NCBI RefSeq assembly: GCF_014170305.1
Contig: NZ_LZZT01000031.1
Location: 310,001-374,000 of the forward strand
Direction: 5' to 3'
Source of the DNA: Achromobacter sp. UMC71
GTDB lineage: Bacteria; Pseudomonadota; Gammaproteobacteria; Burkholderiales; Burkholderiaceae_B
DNA length: 64,000 nt
The notes beneath the pieces are model-generated. The model was not told the origin of the DNA and did no database searches. It saw only the letters and a program-made list of their open reading frames with translations. Shown here piece by piece: positions 36,683-46,859 of the stretch. Position 1 is the first letter of the stretch. Each line of letters starts with the position of its first letter. The translations under genes and the position numbers were made by a program.

Positions 36683-37092
36683 ATTTCCGGGGCTCCCGGG
36701 GCGACCGCGACGAGCTGGACATCAATCTGATCCCGCTCATCGACGTCCTGCTGGTCATCCTGATCTTCCTGGCGGCCACCACGTCGTTCGCCCGTTTCAC
36801 GCAGTTGAAGGTCACGCTGCCGCAAGCGTCCGCCGACCAGGAAACGCCGCCGGCCCTCGAAGTCGCCGTCAGCCAGGACGGCCGCTACGCACTGAACGGC
36901 ACGCTGATCGACGTCTCGACGCCGCCCGAAATCGCCGAGGTCCTACGTCAGGCGGCCGCCGGCAAGCCCGAGGCGCTGGTGGTCATCAACGCCGACGCCC
37001 AGGCCACCCATCAGTCCGTGATCAACGTCATGGAAGCGGCCCGGCTGGCCGGCATCGCCCGCGTCAACTTCGCCGCCCAGACCGCCCGGTGA
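36679..37092 (+). CDS. exbD: ExbD/TolR-family protein
   Basis: Inner-membrane protein of 137 residues. A short cytoplasmic N-terminus leads into one helix (about 18-36) beginning with the essential Asp in [16 protein letters not shown]; the periplasmic domain (about 45-137) has the ExbD fold with [22 protein letters not shown] near its end. It forms the proton-driven motor with ExbB. Translation is coupled both ways: ATGA overlap with exbB and GTGA overlap with lpxK. Confidence 0.92.
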   Translation: MNFRGSRGDRDELDINLIPLIDVLLVILIFLAATTSFARFTQLKVTLPQASADQETPPALEVAVSQDGRYALNGTLIDVSTPPEIAEVLRQAAAGKPEALVVINADAQATHQSVINVMEAARLAGIARVNFAAQTAR

Positions 37093-38129
37093 GCGCACGT
37101 TCCCCCAAGGCCTCGCTGCTCGCACGCCAATGGCAGCACGGCGGCTGGCTCTCCACCCTGCTCCTGCCGTTGTCCGCGCTGACTGCCCGCGTGGTGGCGG
37201 ACAAGCGCGCGCGCTATCGCGACGGCCGTAAACAGGCCTACCGCGCACCGGTGCCCGTGGTGGTGGTCGGAAACATCTACGTAGGCGGCACCGGCAAGAC
37301 GCCAATGGTCATCGCCACCGTGCAAGGGCTGCGCGCGCGCGGCTACACGCCGGGCGTGGTCAGCCGCGGCTATGGCGTCAAGGTCGGGCCGGATGCCCGC
37401 GTCGGACAAGGCGAACTGACCGCCGCGCAGTTCGGCGACGAGCCGGCGCTGATCGCGCGCGCCACTGGCGCCCCGGTATCGGTGCACCCGCGCCGCGCGC
37501 TGGCCGCCCAGGCGCTGCTGCGCGACCATCCGCAGGTGGACGTGATCGTCTCCGACGACGGTCTGCAGCACCTGGCGCTGGCGCGCGACATCGAAATCGT
37601 GGTGCAGGATGCGCGCGGCGTCGGCAACGGCCGGCTGCTGCCCGCCGGCCCCTTGCGCGAACCGGCCAGCCGGCTGCGCGACGTGGACGCGGTGATCACC
37701 AATATCGGGCTGCCCGATGGCCGCACCGCGGTTTCGTCCAGCGGGCGCCCCCGTGAAGCCGCCATGTGGCTGGAGCCCGGCGACGCTCGCCAGGTCGAAG
37801 GCGGCGCGATACGTCCGCTGGCGGCGTTCGCCGGCCGGCCGGACGTCGCCGCCGCGGCAGGCATCGGCAATCCCGAACGCTTCTTTTCGACCTTGCGGGC
37901 GCAAGGCATCCGGCTTGATGCCACGTTGCCGCTGCCCGACCACCATGATTACGCGGAATCGCCGTTCAAGGCCCTGACGGCGCAGACCGTGCTGGTGACC
38001 TCGAAGGACGCGATCAAGTGCGCCGCCTTGCACGACGCGCGTCTCTGGGAAGTGCCGGTGCAGGCCGGCTTTTCCGACCCGCAGTTGTTCGACTGGCTGG
38101 CGCAAGCGCTGCGCGCGCCGGCGCGCTGA
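37089..38129 (+). CDS. lpxK: Tetraacyldisaccharide 4'-kinase LpxK
   Basis: Membrane-associated kinase of 346 residues that phosphorylates the 4' position of the lipid A disaccharide. The N-terminal amphipathic region (about 15-40) is followed by the P-loop [12 protein letters not shown] (about 58-69), and [16 protein letters not shown] carries the conserved Asp-Gly-Leu-Gln-His motif (about 157). The GTG start overlaps the exbD stop. Coupling of exbBD to lpxK is a common beta-proteobacterial order. Convergent with the IgaA-like gene across a terminator. Confidence 0.95.
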   Translation: MSARSPKASLLARQWQHGGWLSTLLLPLSALTARVVADKRARYRDGRKQAYRAPVPVVVVGNIYVGGTGKTPMVIATVQGLRARGYTPGVVSRGYGVKVGPDARVGQGELTAAQFGDEPALIARATGAPVSVHPRRALAAQALLRDHPQVDVIVSDDGLQHLALARDIEIVVQDARGVGNGRLLPAGPLREPASRLRDVDAVITNIGLPDGRTAVSSSGRPREAAMWLEPGDARQVEGGAIRPLAAFAGRPDVAAAAGIGNPERFFSTLRAQGIRLDATLPLPDHHDYAESPFKALTAQTVLVTSKDAIKCAALHDARLWEVPVQAGFSDPQLFDWLAQALRAPAR

Positions 38130-38167
38130 CGCCTTGTGCGCGCGGACCCAAAAGCCTGATGGACGAA

Positions 38168-38196
38168 AAAAAGGAGCCTTGCACCGGCTCCTTTTT
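38168..38196. terminator. Bidirectional terminator between lpxK and the IgaA-like gene
   Basis: AAAAAGGAGCC and GGCTCCTTTTT pair over 11 bases with a 7-base loop, with A-run and T-run on opposite sides. It sits midway in the 99-base gap between two convergent genes. Confidence 0.88.
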
Positions 38197-38228
38197 GCAT
38201 CCACCAGGCCGTCAGACGCCCGCTTCGC

Positions 38229-40460
38229 TCAGAAAAACCCCGGCTTGGCCGCGCTGCGGTGGCTGGCATATTCCGCCAGATTGCGTCGACGCGCGGCGGC
38301 GGCGCGCCAACGCGCCAGCGCCAGCGGCAGATGCACCGCCACCAGTAAGACCGCCAGGGCCAGCCATAGCACGCGGGCCAGCGCCGGCCACGGATCGTCC
38401 AGCGAACGCCGCGCATCGACGGCGATGACGGGGGTGCCCGAGGCCTCGTGTTCCACGGCCGTCACCATGCCGGCGACCTCGAACGGCATGGCGCCGTCGG
38501 CCGACATCATCGCCACCTGCCGTTGCCAGGCAAGCAGCAGATCCTGCCGCTGGGCGCCATCCAGCAATTCCGGCAGTTCCGCGTAGCGGCCGGGCCAGAC
38601 CTGCAGCACGACGCCGCCCCGCTGGCTCGCCATGATGGCGCGCGCCGACTGATCGATGGCCGCTTGCAACACAGGCTGCATGCTGGACTTGGCCAAGTCG
38701 CGCACCTGGTCCACATGACGCGACAGCAACACCCCTTCGTCCGCGTTGCCTTGACGCTTGAAGGCGCCGTCCTGCGCCAGCTTGAGCAGTTCGAGCCAGT
38801 TGCCGGGTTCATCCTTGGCCAGCATCAGCTTGTCGGCCAGTTCGGCCTTCACGCGGTCGCAGTCGGCGATCGCCTGGCCGGTGGCGGCTTCGCACGCCTG
38901 CTCCACCGTCAGCACCGTGTTGGTCAGCCGCGTGATCGTCACGGCCGACATATTGCGGGCGTTGTACGCGGCCAGCGGATTGCCGGCCATGCTGTTGTAG
39001 ATCTGGCTGCGCACCAGCATGTCCATCATCGGATTGGGCCGCGTCTTCAGGAAATTGCCCGAATACAGCTGCAGCACGGCGGGGTCCGCATGCAATTCAT
39101 CGGCGGGCGCCGCATCGCCCTGCCAGCGCAGGCGTTCGCAATCGAAGCGCAGCGCGTCCGGCCGGTATTCATCCGGCTGGAACTGGCAGCGGCCCTTGCC
39201 ACGCAGCGCCACCATGTCGCCGACGACGGGCAGGTCCTGCGCCAGTGCGGCGGCCGACGCGTAGGCGCGCGGCTGGGCCCCGCGCAGCCACGCGGACGTC
39301 TGCGCGATATCGCTTTGCAGGCTGGCCCCCGCATTGGCCATGATCGAGGCCAGCACGCCGCCCGCGATCAAGCCCACCAGCGCCAGCGTCACATGCCGGC
39401 CCCAGTACACCTTCGGGTACAGGCGCTGCTCCTCATCCACGGAATAGTTGCCGCCCAGGCGCAGCACCGCGTAGTCCTCGACCCGCAGGTCCACGTCCAC
39501 GCGGCCATCCTCCGGCAGCTCCAGATTGGCGCGCCAGTGATCCGGCAACGAAATGGGCAGCTTGTCGCCCAGGAACAGCTGGGTCGATACCGCTTGGGCA
39601 TTGGCCGGATTGGTCAGCACGATCGCGTTGAGCTCGCCGCGCACGCGGTTCACCTTCTGCGGCTCGCCCAACGCCGGACGGCGCCAGGTCAGCCACAGCG
39701 CCAGCAGCGCCGGCGCCGCCGCGGCCGCCAGCCATGTCATGCCGCCGCCCATGCCCGCGACGCCGATGCAGACGAACGCCACCAGCCACAGCAGGCCCGG
39801 CCAGAAGGCGATGCCACGCGATTGACGATGGGCGACCTCGGCCGGGGTCTCGTCGCGCTGGCTCAGGATCTCGACACGGGTGGCATCGTCGAATTCGCGC
39901 GCGGCCTGGGCGCCGTGCGCCGGGTCGGCGGCATCGGCGTCGACCACATTCTGCATCGCGCCCTGCTTGCCGCCCGTCCATTGCTGGTTCTGCTTCTGGC
40001 GGCGCGCATCGCGCTCGCGGCCGCCGGCCAGATCGTATTCGCCGTTCAAGGCCACCACGATGGCGAATTTCTCCGTCATCACGACTTCGGCCTGATTGTC
40101 TTCACGCAGGTAATCGCGTGCGTCGTAGGGCAGCACCACGTCCACGCCTCCCAGCGTGTCGTGCAGCGTCGCCGTCCCTTGGCCGCTCTCCAGCCCGTGG
40201 CGCACGAAGGCGCCCCGCAGGGGGAACACCCCGTCGCCGAGCAACTGGGCGGTTTTCTTCGGGTTCGCCGGATAGACCAGGAACGGCTGCACCAGCGCCT
40301 GTTCCTCGGCGCTGAGGCGACGCAGCGGCTGCCCCTCTTGCTTCAGTTCGCGCAGTGCGCTCTTGTTGCCGCTGCGGCGGACCATATAGGTAATGCCGCT
40401 GATAACCGACCAGATCAGGATGATGAGGAACAATCCGATCCGAATGGTGTTGGAATCCAT
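38229..40460 (-). CDS. IgaA-like multi-pass inner-membrane protein
   Basis: 743 residues with five predicted helices: TM1 at about 7-26, a pair at about 217-236 and 241-259, TM4 at about 356-373 and TM5 at about 697-716. This leaves two cytoplasmic domains and one periplasmic domain of about 320 residues containing several Cys. The topology, length and segments such as LRLGGNYSVDEEQRLYPKVYWGRHVTL resemble IgaA/YrfF/UmoB, which in enterobacteria represses the Rcs envelope-stress phosphorelay. No Rcs gene is in the window, so the partner is unknown. GAGG lies about eight bases before the ATG. The family call rests on recollection of topology and motifs, not on a search. Confidence 0.65.
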   Translation of the reverse strand: MDSNTIRIGLFLIILIWSVISGITYMVRRSGNKSALRELKQEGQPLRRLSAEEQALVQPFLVYPANPKKTAQLLGDGVFPLRGAFVRHGLESGQGTATLHDTLGGVDVVLPYDARDYLREDNQAEVVMTEKFAIVVALNGEYDLAGGRERDARRQKQNQQWTGGKQGAMQNVVDADAADPAHGAQAAREFDDATRVEILSQRDETPAEVAHRQSRGIAFWPGLLWLVAFVCIGVAGMGGGMTWLAAAAAPALLALWLTWRRPALGEPQKVNRVRGELNAIVLTNPANAQAVSTQLFLGDKLPISLPDHWRANLELPEDGRVDVDLRVEDYAVLRLGGNYSVDEEQRLYPKVYWGRHVTLALVGLIAGGVLASIMANAGASLQSDIAQTSAWLRGAQPRAYASAAALAQDLPVVGDMVALRGKGRCQFQPDEYRPDALRFDCERLRWQGDAAPADELHADPAVLQLYSGNFLKTRPNPMMDMLVRSQIYNSMAGNPLAAYNARNMSAVTITRLTNTVLTVEQACEAATGQAIADCDRVKAELADKLMLAKDEPGNWLELLKLAQDGAFKRQGNADEGVLLSRHVDQVRDLAKSSMQPVLQAAIDQSARAIMASQRGGVVLQVWPGRYAELPELLDGAQRQDLLLAWQRQVAMMSADGAMPFEVAGMVTAVEHEASGTPVIAVDARRSLDDPWPALARVLWLALAVLLVAVHLPLALARWRAAAARRRNLAEYASHRSAAKPGFF

Positions 40461-40488
40461 CGCTATCCTCTTTCTAGGAATCGCGGCG

Positions 40489-40504
40489 GATCATAGCTAT
40501 GATC
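40489..40504. promoter_or_regulatory. 16-base perfect palindrome upstream of the IgaA-like gene
   Basis: GATCATAGCTATGATC is fully self-complementary and lies 28 bases upstream of the IgaA-like start, within the 188-base gap to the divergent Trm112 gene. The position fits an operator close to the transcription start. A TTGACG on the minus strand further upstream could serve as a -35. Confidence 0.5.
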
Positions 40505-40648
40505 TGTCCCGAAATATGTAGCGCCCGCGTCAAAACGTGACAATAATTAACAGACCACGCAATTGAGCCGATCCCAGCCGGCCTTTCCCCATGCGCCAGA
40601 CGGCCCATTGCGGCTGCGCGGCCGCCAAACTGTTTTAGAATCCCGGTC

Positions 40649-40831
40649 ATGGAATCCCGCCTTCTCGACATCCTCGTCTGCCCCCTGTGCAAGGGCCGCC
40701 TCGAACACGACCGGACCCAGGCCGAACTGGTCTGCCGCGCCGACCGCCTGGCGTTCCCGCTGCGCGACGGCATTCCCGTCATGCTTGAATCCGAAGCGCG
40801 CTCGCTGGACGACGCCCCCGCTACTTCCTGA
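40649..40831 (+). CDS. Trm112/YcaR family small protein
   Basis: 60 residues beginning [21 protein letters not shown], with one CPLC motif and a later single Cys (VCRAD), then [18 protein letters not shown], the usual Trm112-like ending. Trm112 proteins are small partners of methyltransferases in other organisms; the bacterial role is unclear. It is immediately upstream of kdsB (12-base gap), a conserved pairing in Gram-negative bacteria. Confidence 0.9.
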   Translation: MESRLLDILVCPLCKGRLEHDRTQAELVCRADRLAFPLRDGIPVMLESEARSLDDAPATS

Positions 40832-40843
40832 CCCGCCGCCCCC

Positions 40844-42357
<1,514 letters not shown>

Positions 42358-42376
42358 CCGGCGCTTTGATGGCACG

Positions 42377-42429
42377 AGGCCTTCGGCGCCGGCCGGACGC
42401 GACGCGTCCCGGCGCGGGCCCGAAGGCCT
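42377..42429 (+). terminator. Long GC-rich hairpin after adk
   Basis: The outer arms AGGCCTTCGG and CCGAAGGCCT, with inner GCGCCGG/CCGGCGC pairing, form a long nested stem 20 bases after the adk stop. No T-run follows, so termination would have to be Rho-assisted, or the hairpin may only protect the mRNA end. Confidence 0.5.
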
Positions 42430-42504
42430 TGTCACATCCGGCGCCCGTCGCGCCGCTTTCGTCCCCCCGTTTTCATCCCTTGAATTTGATCTGGTGGTAG
42501 AGAC

Positions 42505-43263
42505 ATGGAAATCGCAAACAAGGTATTCATCGTTACCGGCGGCGCGTCCGGCCTGGGCGCCGGCACCGTGCGCATGCTGGTGGCCAACGGCGCCAAGGTC
42601 GTCATCGCCGACCTGCAGGACGGGCCTGGCGAAGAACTGGCCAAGGAACTGGGCCAGCGCTATGTGCATTGCGATGTGACGCAAGAGGCCGACGGCCAGC
42701 GCGCCGTCGCCGCCGCGAAGGAACTCGGCACCCTGTTCGGCCTGGTCAACTGCGCCGGCGTCGCCCCCGCCGCCAAGATCGTCGGCAAGAACGGCGCGCA
42801 CCCGCTGGACCTGTTCCAAAAGGTCGTGTCGATCAACCTGATCGGCAGCTTCAACATGATGCGCCTGGCCGCCGAGGCCATGAGCGGCAACACGCCCGAA
42901 CCCACCGGCGAACGCGGCGTGATGATCAACACCGCATCGGTCGCCGCGTTCGACGGCCAGATCGGCCAGGCGGCCTACGCCGCGTCCAAGGCCGGCGTGG
43001 CCGGCATGACCCTGCCGATCGCCCGCGACCTGTCCAAGACCGGCATCCGCTGCATGACCATCGCCCCGGGCATCTTCGGCACCCCGATGATCTTCGGCAT
43101 GCCCCAGGAAGTGCAGGATTCGCTGGCCGCCAGCATCCCCTTCCCCGCCCGCCTGGGCCGCCCGGAAGACTACGCCAAGCTGGTGCAAAGCATCATCACG
43201 AACGACATGCTGAACGGCGAAACCATTCGCCTGGACGGCGCCATCCGGATGCCGCCGAAATAG
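42505..43263 (+). CDS. Short-chain dehydrogenase, 3-hydroxyacyl-CoA dehydrogenase type 2-like
   Basis: NAD(P)-dependent SDR of 252 residues. The cofactor motif TGGASGLG (about 11-18) and Asp at the end of the second strand (VVIADLQ) favour NAD. The catalytic Ser lies in [10 protein letters not shown] and the catalytic Tyr/Lys in AAYAASKAG. The sequence after it ([24 protein letters not shown]) is characteristic of the HSD17B10-like 3-hydroxyacyl-CoA dehydrogenases of fatty acid and branched-chain catabolism. No acyl-CoA gene is adjacent, so the physiological substrate is open. Confidence 0.88.
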   Translation: MEIANKVFIVTGGASGLGAGTVRMLVANGAKVVIADLQDGPGEELAKELGQRYVHCDVTQEADGQRAVAAAKELGTLFGLVNCAGVAPAAKIVGKNGAHPLDLFQKVVSINLIGSFNMMRLAAEAMSGNTPEPTGERGVMINTASVAAFDGQIGQAAYAASKAGVAGMTLPIARDLSKTGIRCMTIAPGIFGTPMIFGMPQEVQDSLAASIPFPARLGRPEDYAKLVQSIITNDMLNGETIRLDGAIRMPPK

Positions 43264-43297
43264 TGCCCCCACGCCGCGCCCTCTTCGAGGGCTCTCT

Positions 43298-43318
43298 GCC
43301 CCCCGAGGGGGCCTTTTT
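43298..43318 (+). terminator. Rho-independent terminator after the SDR gene
   Basis: GCCCCC and GGGGGC form a tight stem around a three-base loop, followed by CTTTTT, 35 bases past the SDR stop. Confidence 0.7.
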
Positions 43319-43370
43319 CCCTTGGGAAGGCCCGGCGGGAAAAAACCTTCTTCTGGGCATACTTGAAGAA

Positions 43371-43397
43371 CGCCGTTCCTTTGGGGCGGCGCTTTTT
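43371..43397 (+). terminator. Second hairpin with T-run just upstream of murJ
   Basis: CGCCG and CGGCG with an 11-base loop are followed by a five-T run, ending only 36 bases before the murJ ATG. It could be a back-up terminator or a leader attenuator; the murJ promoter is not obvious. Confidence 0.4.
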
Positions 43398-43432
43398 ATT
43401 GCTAGTCTGCTTTCTTTTGACGTAATTACCCC

Positions 43433-44992
43433 ATGAGCCTGTTCCGTTCGGCGGCCACCGTCAGCAGCTTTACGCTGCTGTCACGCATCTCCGGCCTGAT
43501 CCGCGACATCCTGGTGGCCCGCGCCTTTGGCGCCGGGCCCATCACGGATGCCTTCTGGGTCGCGTTCCGTATTCCCAACCTGCTGCGCCGGCTGTTCGCC
43601 GAAGGCGCGTTCGCCCAGGCGTTCGTGCCCATTCTGGGCCACGCCCGCAACAGCCGCTCCGAAGCCGAGGTGCGCACCTTGCTCGACCGGGTCGCCCTGC
43701 TGCTGACGGCCGCGCTGATGGCCATCACCCTGATCGGCATCATCGCCGCGCCGTGGGTCGTGTCGGCCATGGCCAGCGGCTTGCGGGGCGCCGCCCGCGA
43801 TACGGAATTTGGCGCCGCCGTCTGGATGACGCGGATGATGTTCCCCTACATCTTCTGCATGTCGCTGATCGCGTTCGCCTCGGGCGTGCTGAACACCTGG
43901 CGCCGCTTCGCGGTACCGGCGTTCACGCCCGTGCTGCTCAACCTGTCCATGATCGCCGCCTGCATCTGGCTGGCGCCGCGCATGGACGTGCCCGTCTACG
44001 CGCTGGCCATCGGCGTGATGATCGGCGGCGTGGCGCAACTGGCGGTGCAGTGGGTCGCGCTGGCGCGGCTGGGCATGACGCCGCGCTTTTCGCTGCGGTT
44101 CCGCCAGGCCTGGGCCGACCCTACGGTGCAGCGCATCCTCAAGCAGATGGCGCCCGCCACGCTGGGCGTGTCGGTCGCGCAGATTTCGCTGCTCATCAAC
44201 ACCAACATCGCCACGTGGCTCACGCCGGGCAGCGTCACCTGGCTGTCGTTCGCCGATCGGCTGATGGAATTCCCGACCGCGCTGCTGGGCGTGGCGCTGG
44301 GCACCGTGCTGTTGCCCAGCCTGTCGGCTGCCCATGCCCGCGATGACCACGGCGGTTACAGCGCGCTGCTGGACTGGGGCCTGCGGCTGGTGCTGCTGTT
44401 CGGCCTGCCGGCGGCGGTGGGCCTGGCGCTGCTGTCCGACGGACTGGTGGCCACGTTGTTCCACTATGGCGCCTTTTCGGCGCAGGATGTGCTGCAAACC
44501 CGGCTGGCCGTCATTTCCTATTCCGCCGGCCTGATCGGCCTGCTGGCGGTCAAGATCCTGGCGCCCGGCTTCTACGCCAAGCAGGACATCCGCACCCCCG
44601 TGAAAATCGCCATCGGCGTGCTGGTCCTGACCCAGCTGATGAACCTGGCCCTGGTGCCGCTGCTGGCCCATGCGGGCCTGGCGCTGGCCATCGGCCTGGG
44701 CGCCTGCCTGAACGCCCTGGCGCTGCTGATCGGCCTGCGCCGCCGCGGCGTCTATCAGCCCGCCCCCGGCTGGGGCCGCTTCGCGCTGCGGCTGATACCG
44801 GCCCTGGCCGCCCTGGCTGCCCTGCTCATCTACGCTGATGGCCGTATTGACTGGATCGGGCTGCAGGCCCATTCGGGGCAGCGCGCGCTGTGGCTGGGCG
44901 GCGTATTGCTGGCCTGCAGCGCGGTTTACTTCGGCATGTTGTTACTGTTTGGGTTCCGTCCCCGAGACTTCGGACGCCGCCCGGCGAAGTAA
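43433..44992 (+). CDS. murJ: Lipid II flippase MurJ (MviN)
   Basis: Integral membrane protein of 519 residues with about fourteen helices. The N-terminus SSFTLLSRISGLIRDILVARAFGAG and FRIPNLLRRLFAEGAFAQAFVP carry the conserved Arg/Glu residues of MurJ. It moves lipid II across the inner membrane for peptidoglycan synthesis. It is followed by a strong terminator. In many beta-proteobacteria murJ lies next to rpsT; here an orphan FecR-like gene sits between them. Confidence 0.95.
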   Translation: MSLFRSAATVSSFTLLSRISGLIRDILVARAFGAGPITDAFWVAFRIPNLLRRLFAEGAFAQAFVPILGHARNSRSEAEVRTLLDRVALLLTAALMAITLIGIIAAPWVVSAMASGLRGAARDTEFGAAVWMTRMMFPYIFCMSLIAFASGVLNTWRRFAVPAFTPVLLNLSMIAACIWLAPRMDVPVYALAIGVMIGGVAQLAVQWVALARLGMTPRFSLRFRQAWADPTVQRILKQMAPATLGVSVAQISLLINTNIATWLTPGSVTWLSFADRLMEFPTALLGVALGTVLLPSLSAAHARDDHGGYSALLDWGLRLVLLFGLPAAVGLALLSDGLVATLFHYGAFSAQDVLQTRLAVISYSAGLIGLLAVKILAPGFYAKQDIRTPVKIAIGVLVLTQLMNLALVPLLAHAGLALAIGLGACLNALALLIGLRRRGVYQPAPGWGRFALRLIPALAALAALLIYADGRIDWIGLQAHSGQRALWLGGVLLACSAVYFGMLLLFGFRPRDFGRRPAK

Positions 44993-45021
44993 GGCACTCG
45001 CAGAAATGCCTCATCTTCCGC

Positions 45022-45049
45022 AAAAAGCCGGCCTAGCACCGGCTTTTTT
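45022..45049 (+). terminator. Rho-independent terminator after murJ
   Basis: AAAAAGCCGG and CCGGCTTTTT pair over 10 bases around a 7-base loop, followed by further T, 30 bases past the murJ stop. Confidence 0.9.
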
Positions 45050-45164
45050 GCATTTGATTCGTCAAGAATTGACAACTGGCCGGTAATCTTTGGTAAAAAA
45101 CCTTTATTATTTACAAATTGCCATCGAAAGGATTCCCGCCTGGCAACACGGGCGGGGAGTTGAA

Positions 45165-46175
45165 GTGAAGTACGCCCAAGGACACCCCATGGCGGACCAA
45201 GTGATCAATTGGTTACTGCTGCTGCGCTCCGGTAAAGCGACAGCACAGGACTACAACGATTTCCTGGCGTGGCGCGCAGCTGACCCTCTCCACGAGAATG
45301 CCTGGCAACAATTGACGGGCACCCTGGCAGGGTCGACGTTCGGCCGGTTGGGCGATGCCTACCCGGCTGGCTATGCCACGACGGCGCCGCAGCCGCCGAT
45401 TCCGCTTACGCCCGTACCCGCCGCCGCGACCGCCGCCGACGTGGCCGTGCCCCCGCGCCGCCGTTTTCTGGCCGGCTCGCTGGCGCTCGCCAGCGCGGGC
45501 GCCTGTGCCGCCTATGTCGGCAACGCCTTTTACCCGCTGAACAACGTCGCGGCCGATGCCGCCACCGCCACGGGCGAACGCCGCCGCTACATCCTGTCGG
45601 ACGGCAGCCAACTGCTGCTGGACGCCCGCAGCCGCGTCAATCTGGACTTCACGCCCGCCTACCGCCAGGTACGGCTGCTGGACGGCGCCGTCACCGTTTC
45701 GGTGGCGCCCGACGCCCGCCGCCCCTTCCTGGTCCAGACCGCCGAAGGCACCGTGCGGGCGCTGGGCACCCGTTACATGGTGCGCCAGCAGGCCCAGCGC
45801 ACGGTGGTCGTGGTGCATGAGCACGAGGTGGTGGTGGAAACCATGGCCGGCGCCCACGGCATCGTGCGCGCCGGGACCGGCGCGCGCTTTGACGCCTCCC
45901 GCATCGACACGCCGCGCGCCGAACTGATGGCCGAGGCCGCCTGGGAAGCCGGCTGGGTCGATGCCCGCGGCCGCCCCCTGGCCGAGGTGATCGCCGCCCT
46001 GCGTCCCTACCGCAGCGGCAGCCTGCGCGTGTCCATGGCCGCCGGCGGCCTGCCGGTATCCGGCCACTTTCCGCTGGACGACACCGACGCCGCGCTGAGC
46101 ACGCTGCAGGACATGATGCCCATCCAGGTGCGGCGTTATACCCCCTGGTTTGTCTCGATCAACGTCGCGGCCTGA
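45165..46175 (+). CDS. FecR-like transmembrane anti-sigma/sensor protein, orphan
   Basis: 336 residues. The N-terminal domain (about 9-60, with FLAWRAADPLHENAWQQL) matches the DUF4880/FecR N-terminal region. A Pro/Ala linker leads to a membrane segment preceded by RRRF (about 101-122). The FecR domain follows (RRYILSDGSQLLLDARSRVNLDFT to AEGTVRALGTRYMVR), then a STN-like C-terminal part. FecR proteins relay a TonB-receptor signal to an ECF sigma factor, but neither partner gene is near. The best start is the GTG at 45165 with GGGGAG five bases upstream; an upstream in-frame start at 45090 and an ATG at 45189 are alternatives. Confidence 0.85.
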   Translation: MKYAQGHPMADQVINWLLLLRSGKATAQDYNDFLAWRAADPLHENAWQQLTGTLAGSTFGRLGDAYPAGYATTAPQPPIPLTPVPAAATAADVAVPPRRRFLAGSLALASAGACAAYVGNAFYPLNNVAADAATATGERRRYILSDGSQLLLDARSRVNLDFTPAYRQVRLLDGAVTVSVAPDARRPFLVQTAEGTVRALGTRYMVRQQAQRTVVVVHEHEVVVETMAGAHGIVRAGTGARFDASRIDTPRAELMAEAAWEAGWVDARGRPLAEVIAALRPYRSGSLRVSMAAGGLPVSGHFPLDDTDAALSTLQDMMPIQVRRYTPWFVSINVAA

Positions 46176-46306
46176 CCACGCTCTCTGACACAACCCTGTA
46201 ACCCGGGGCCGCTTCGTTGTATACTGAGCACCGTGTTTTTATCCAGTAGGCGCAATAAGGCTTAACTCGGAAACTTGAGGCGCAACTCCAGTATTGATTC
46301 CCCCGG

Positions 46307-46392
46307 CAAGTCAGGGTTATCAAGTCAGGGATTTCAGCCGGAAGTTTTCAGCCGGGGTTCTCCAACCCAGGTTTCAGCCTCAGGGGTTCTCC
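46307..46392 (+). repeat. Short degenerate direct repeats upstream of rpsT
   Basis: CAAGTCAGGG occurs at 46307-46316 and 46321-46330, TTTCAGCC at 46332, 46346 and 46372, and GGGGTTCTCC at 46354-46363 and 46383-46392. The units follow one another in the same order, as if a small block had been duplicated and then diverged. Confidence 0.65.
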
Positions 46393-46450
46393 CCGTAGCG
46401 CCCCCCGCCCGGTTGACGGGCGTTCCATCGGCAGACGTGGCATTTAAAGC

Positions 46451-46478
46451 TTGCAATCCCCTAGGGACTTGCTAAAAT
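46451..46478 (+). promoter_or_regulatory. Sigma-70 promoter of rpsT with extended -10
   Basis: TTGCAA and TAAAAT are 16 bases apart, and TGC directly before TAAAAT gives an extended -10. The predicted start is near 46485, about 28 bases before the rpsT ATG. Confidence 0.6.
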
Positions 46479-46512
46479 GTTCGACTTTGCCGAATTCAAC
46501 TTATATAGCAAC

Positions 46513-46776
46513 ATGGCCAATACCGCCCAAGCCCGCAAGCGCGCTCGCCAATCCGTTGAGCGCAACAAGCACAATTCCAGCCTGCGCTCGATGCTGCGCA
46601 CCGCCATCAAGCGCGTTCGCCAATCCATCGCTGCCGGCGACAAGGCTGCGGCTGGCGAAGTGTTCCAGAAAGCGTCGAGCGTGATCGATCGCGTGGCTGA
46701 CAAGAACATCATCCACAAGAATAAGGCTGCTCGCCACAAGAGCCGCCTGGCTGCCGCCATCAAGGCGCTGGCCTAA
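46513..46776 (+). CDS. rpsT: 30S ribosomal protein S20
   Basis: Ribosomal protein of 87 residues starting [20 protein letters not shown], the classical S20 N-terminus, so the ATG at 46513 is preferred to the one 36 bases upstream, which lies at the promoter -10. It is highly basic and helical and binds 16S rRNA. Own promoter directly upstream and own terminator downstream. Confidence 0.97.
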   Translation: MANTAQARKRARQSVERNKHNSSLRSMLRTAIKRVRQSIAAGDKAAAGEVFQKASSVIDRVADKNIIHKNKAARHKSRLAAAIKALA

Positions 46777-46820
46777 GATTCTGCCGCCCTGCTACACAGG
46801 GCGTCATGAATACGGCAAAT

Positions 46821-46850
46821 AAAAAAGGATGCCCCTGGGCATCCTTTTTT
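46821..46850. terminator. Bidirectional terminator between rpsT and lysR
   Basis: AAAAAAGGATGCCC and GGGCATCCTTTTTT form a perfect 14-base stem with a 2-base loop, with T-runs on both strands between convergent genes. Confidence 0.93.
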
Positions 46851-46859
46851 GTTGCCCAG

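Larger units (their letters stand above)
46176..46512. other. Intergenic region and leader upstream of rpsT
   Basis: About 337 bases without a gene. The left part holds a TATACT (46220-46225) with a preceding TG that could be an extended -10. The middle holds short direct repeats, the right part a GC hairpin (CGCCCG/CGGGCG, 46406-46422) and then the rpsT promoter. Confidence 0.5.

Noticed and set aside
38448-40496. Plus-strand open frame opposite the IgaA-like gene
   Set aside because: The minus-strand frame has sensible membrane helices and a ribosome site; the plus frame is Arg/Gln/His-rich and featureless.
42358-42504. Possible small gene in the adk-SDR gap
   Set aside because: The stretch is dominated by a long hairpin and has no start with a ribosome site.
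46228-46252. LexA-box-like stretch (GTGTTTTTATCCAGTA)
   Set aside because: The right half matches, but the left half lacks CTG at the required 10-base spacing and no SOS gene follows.
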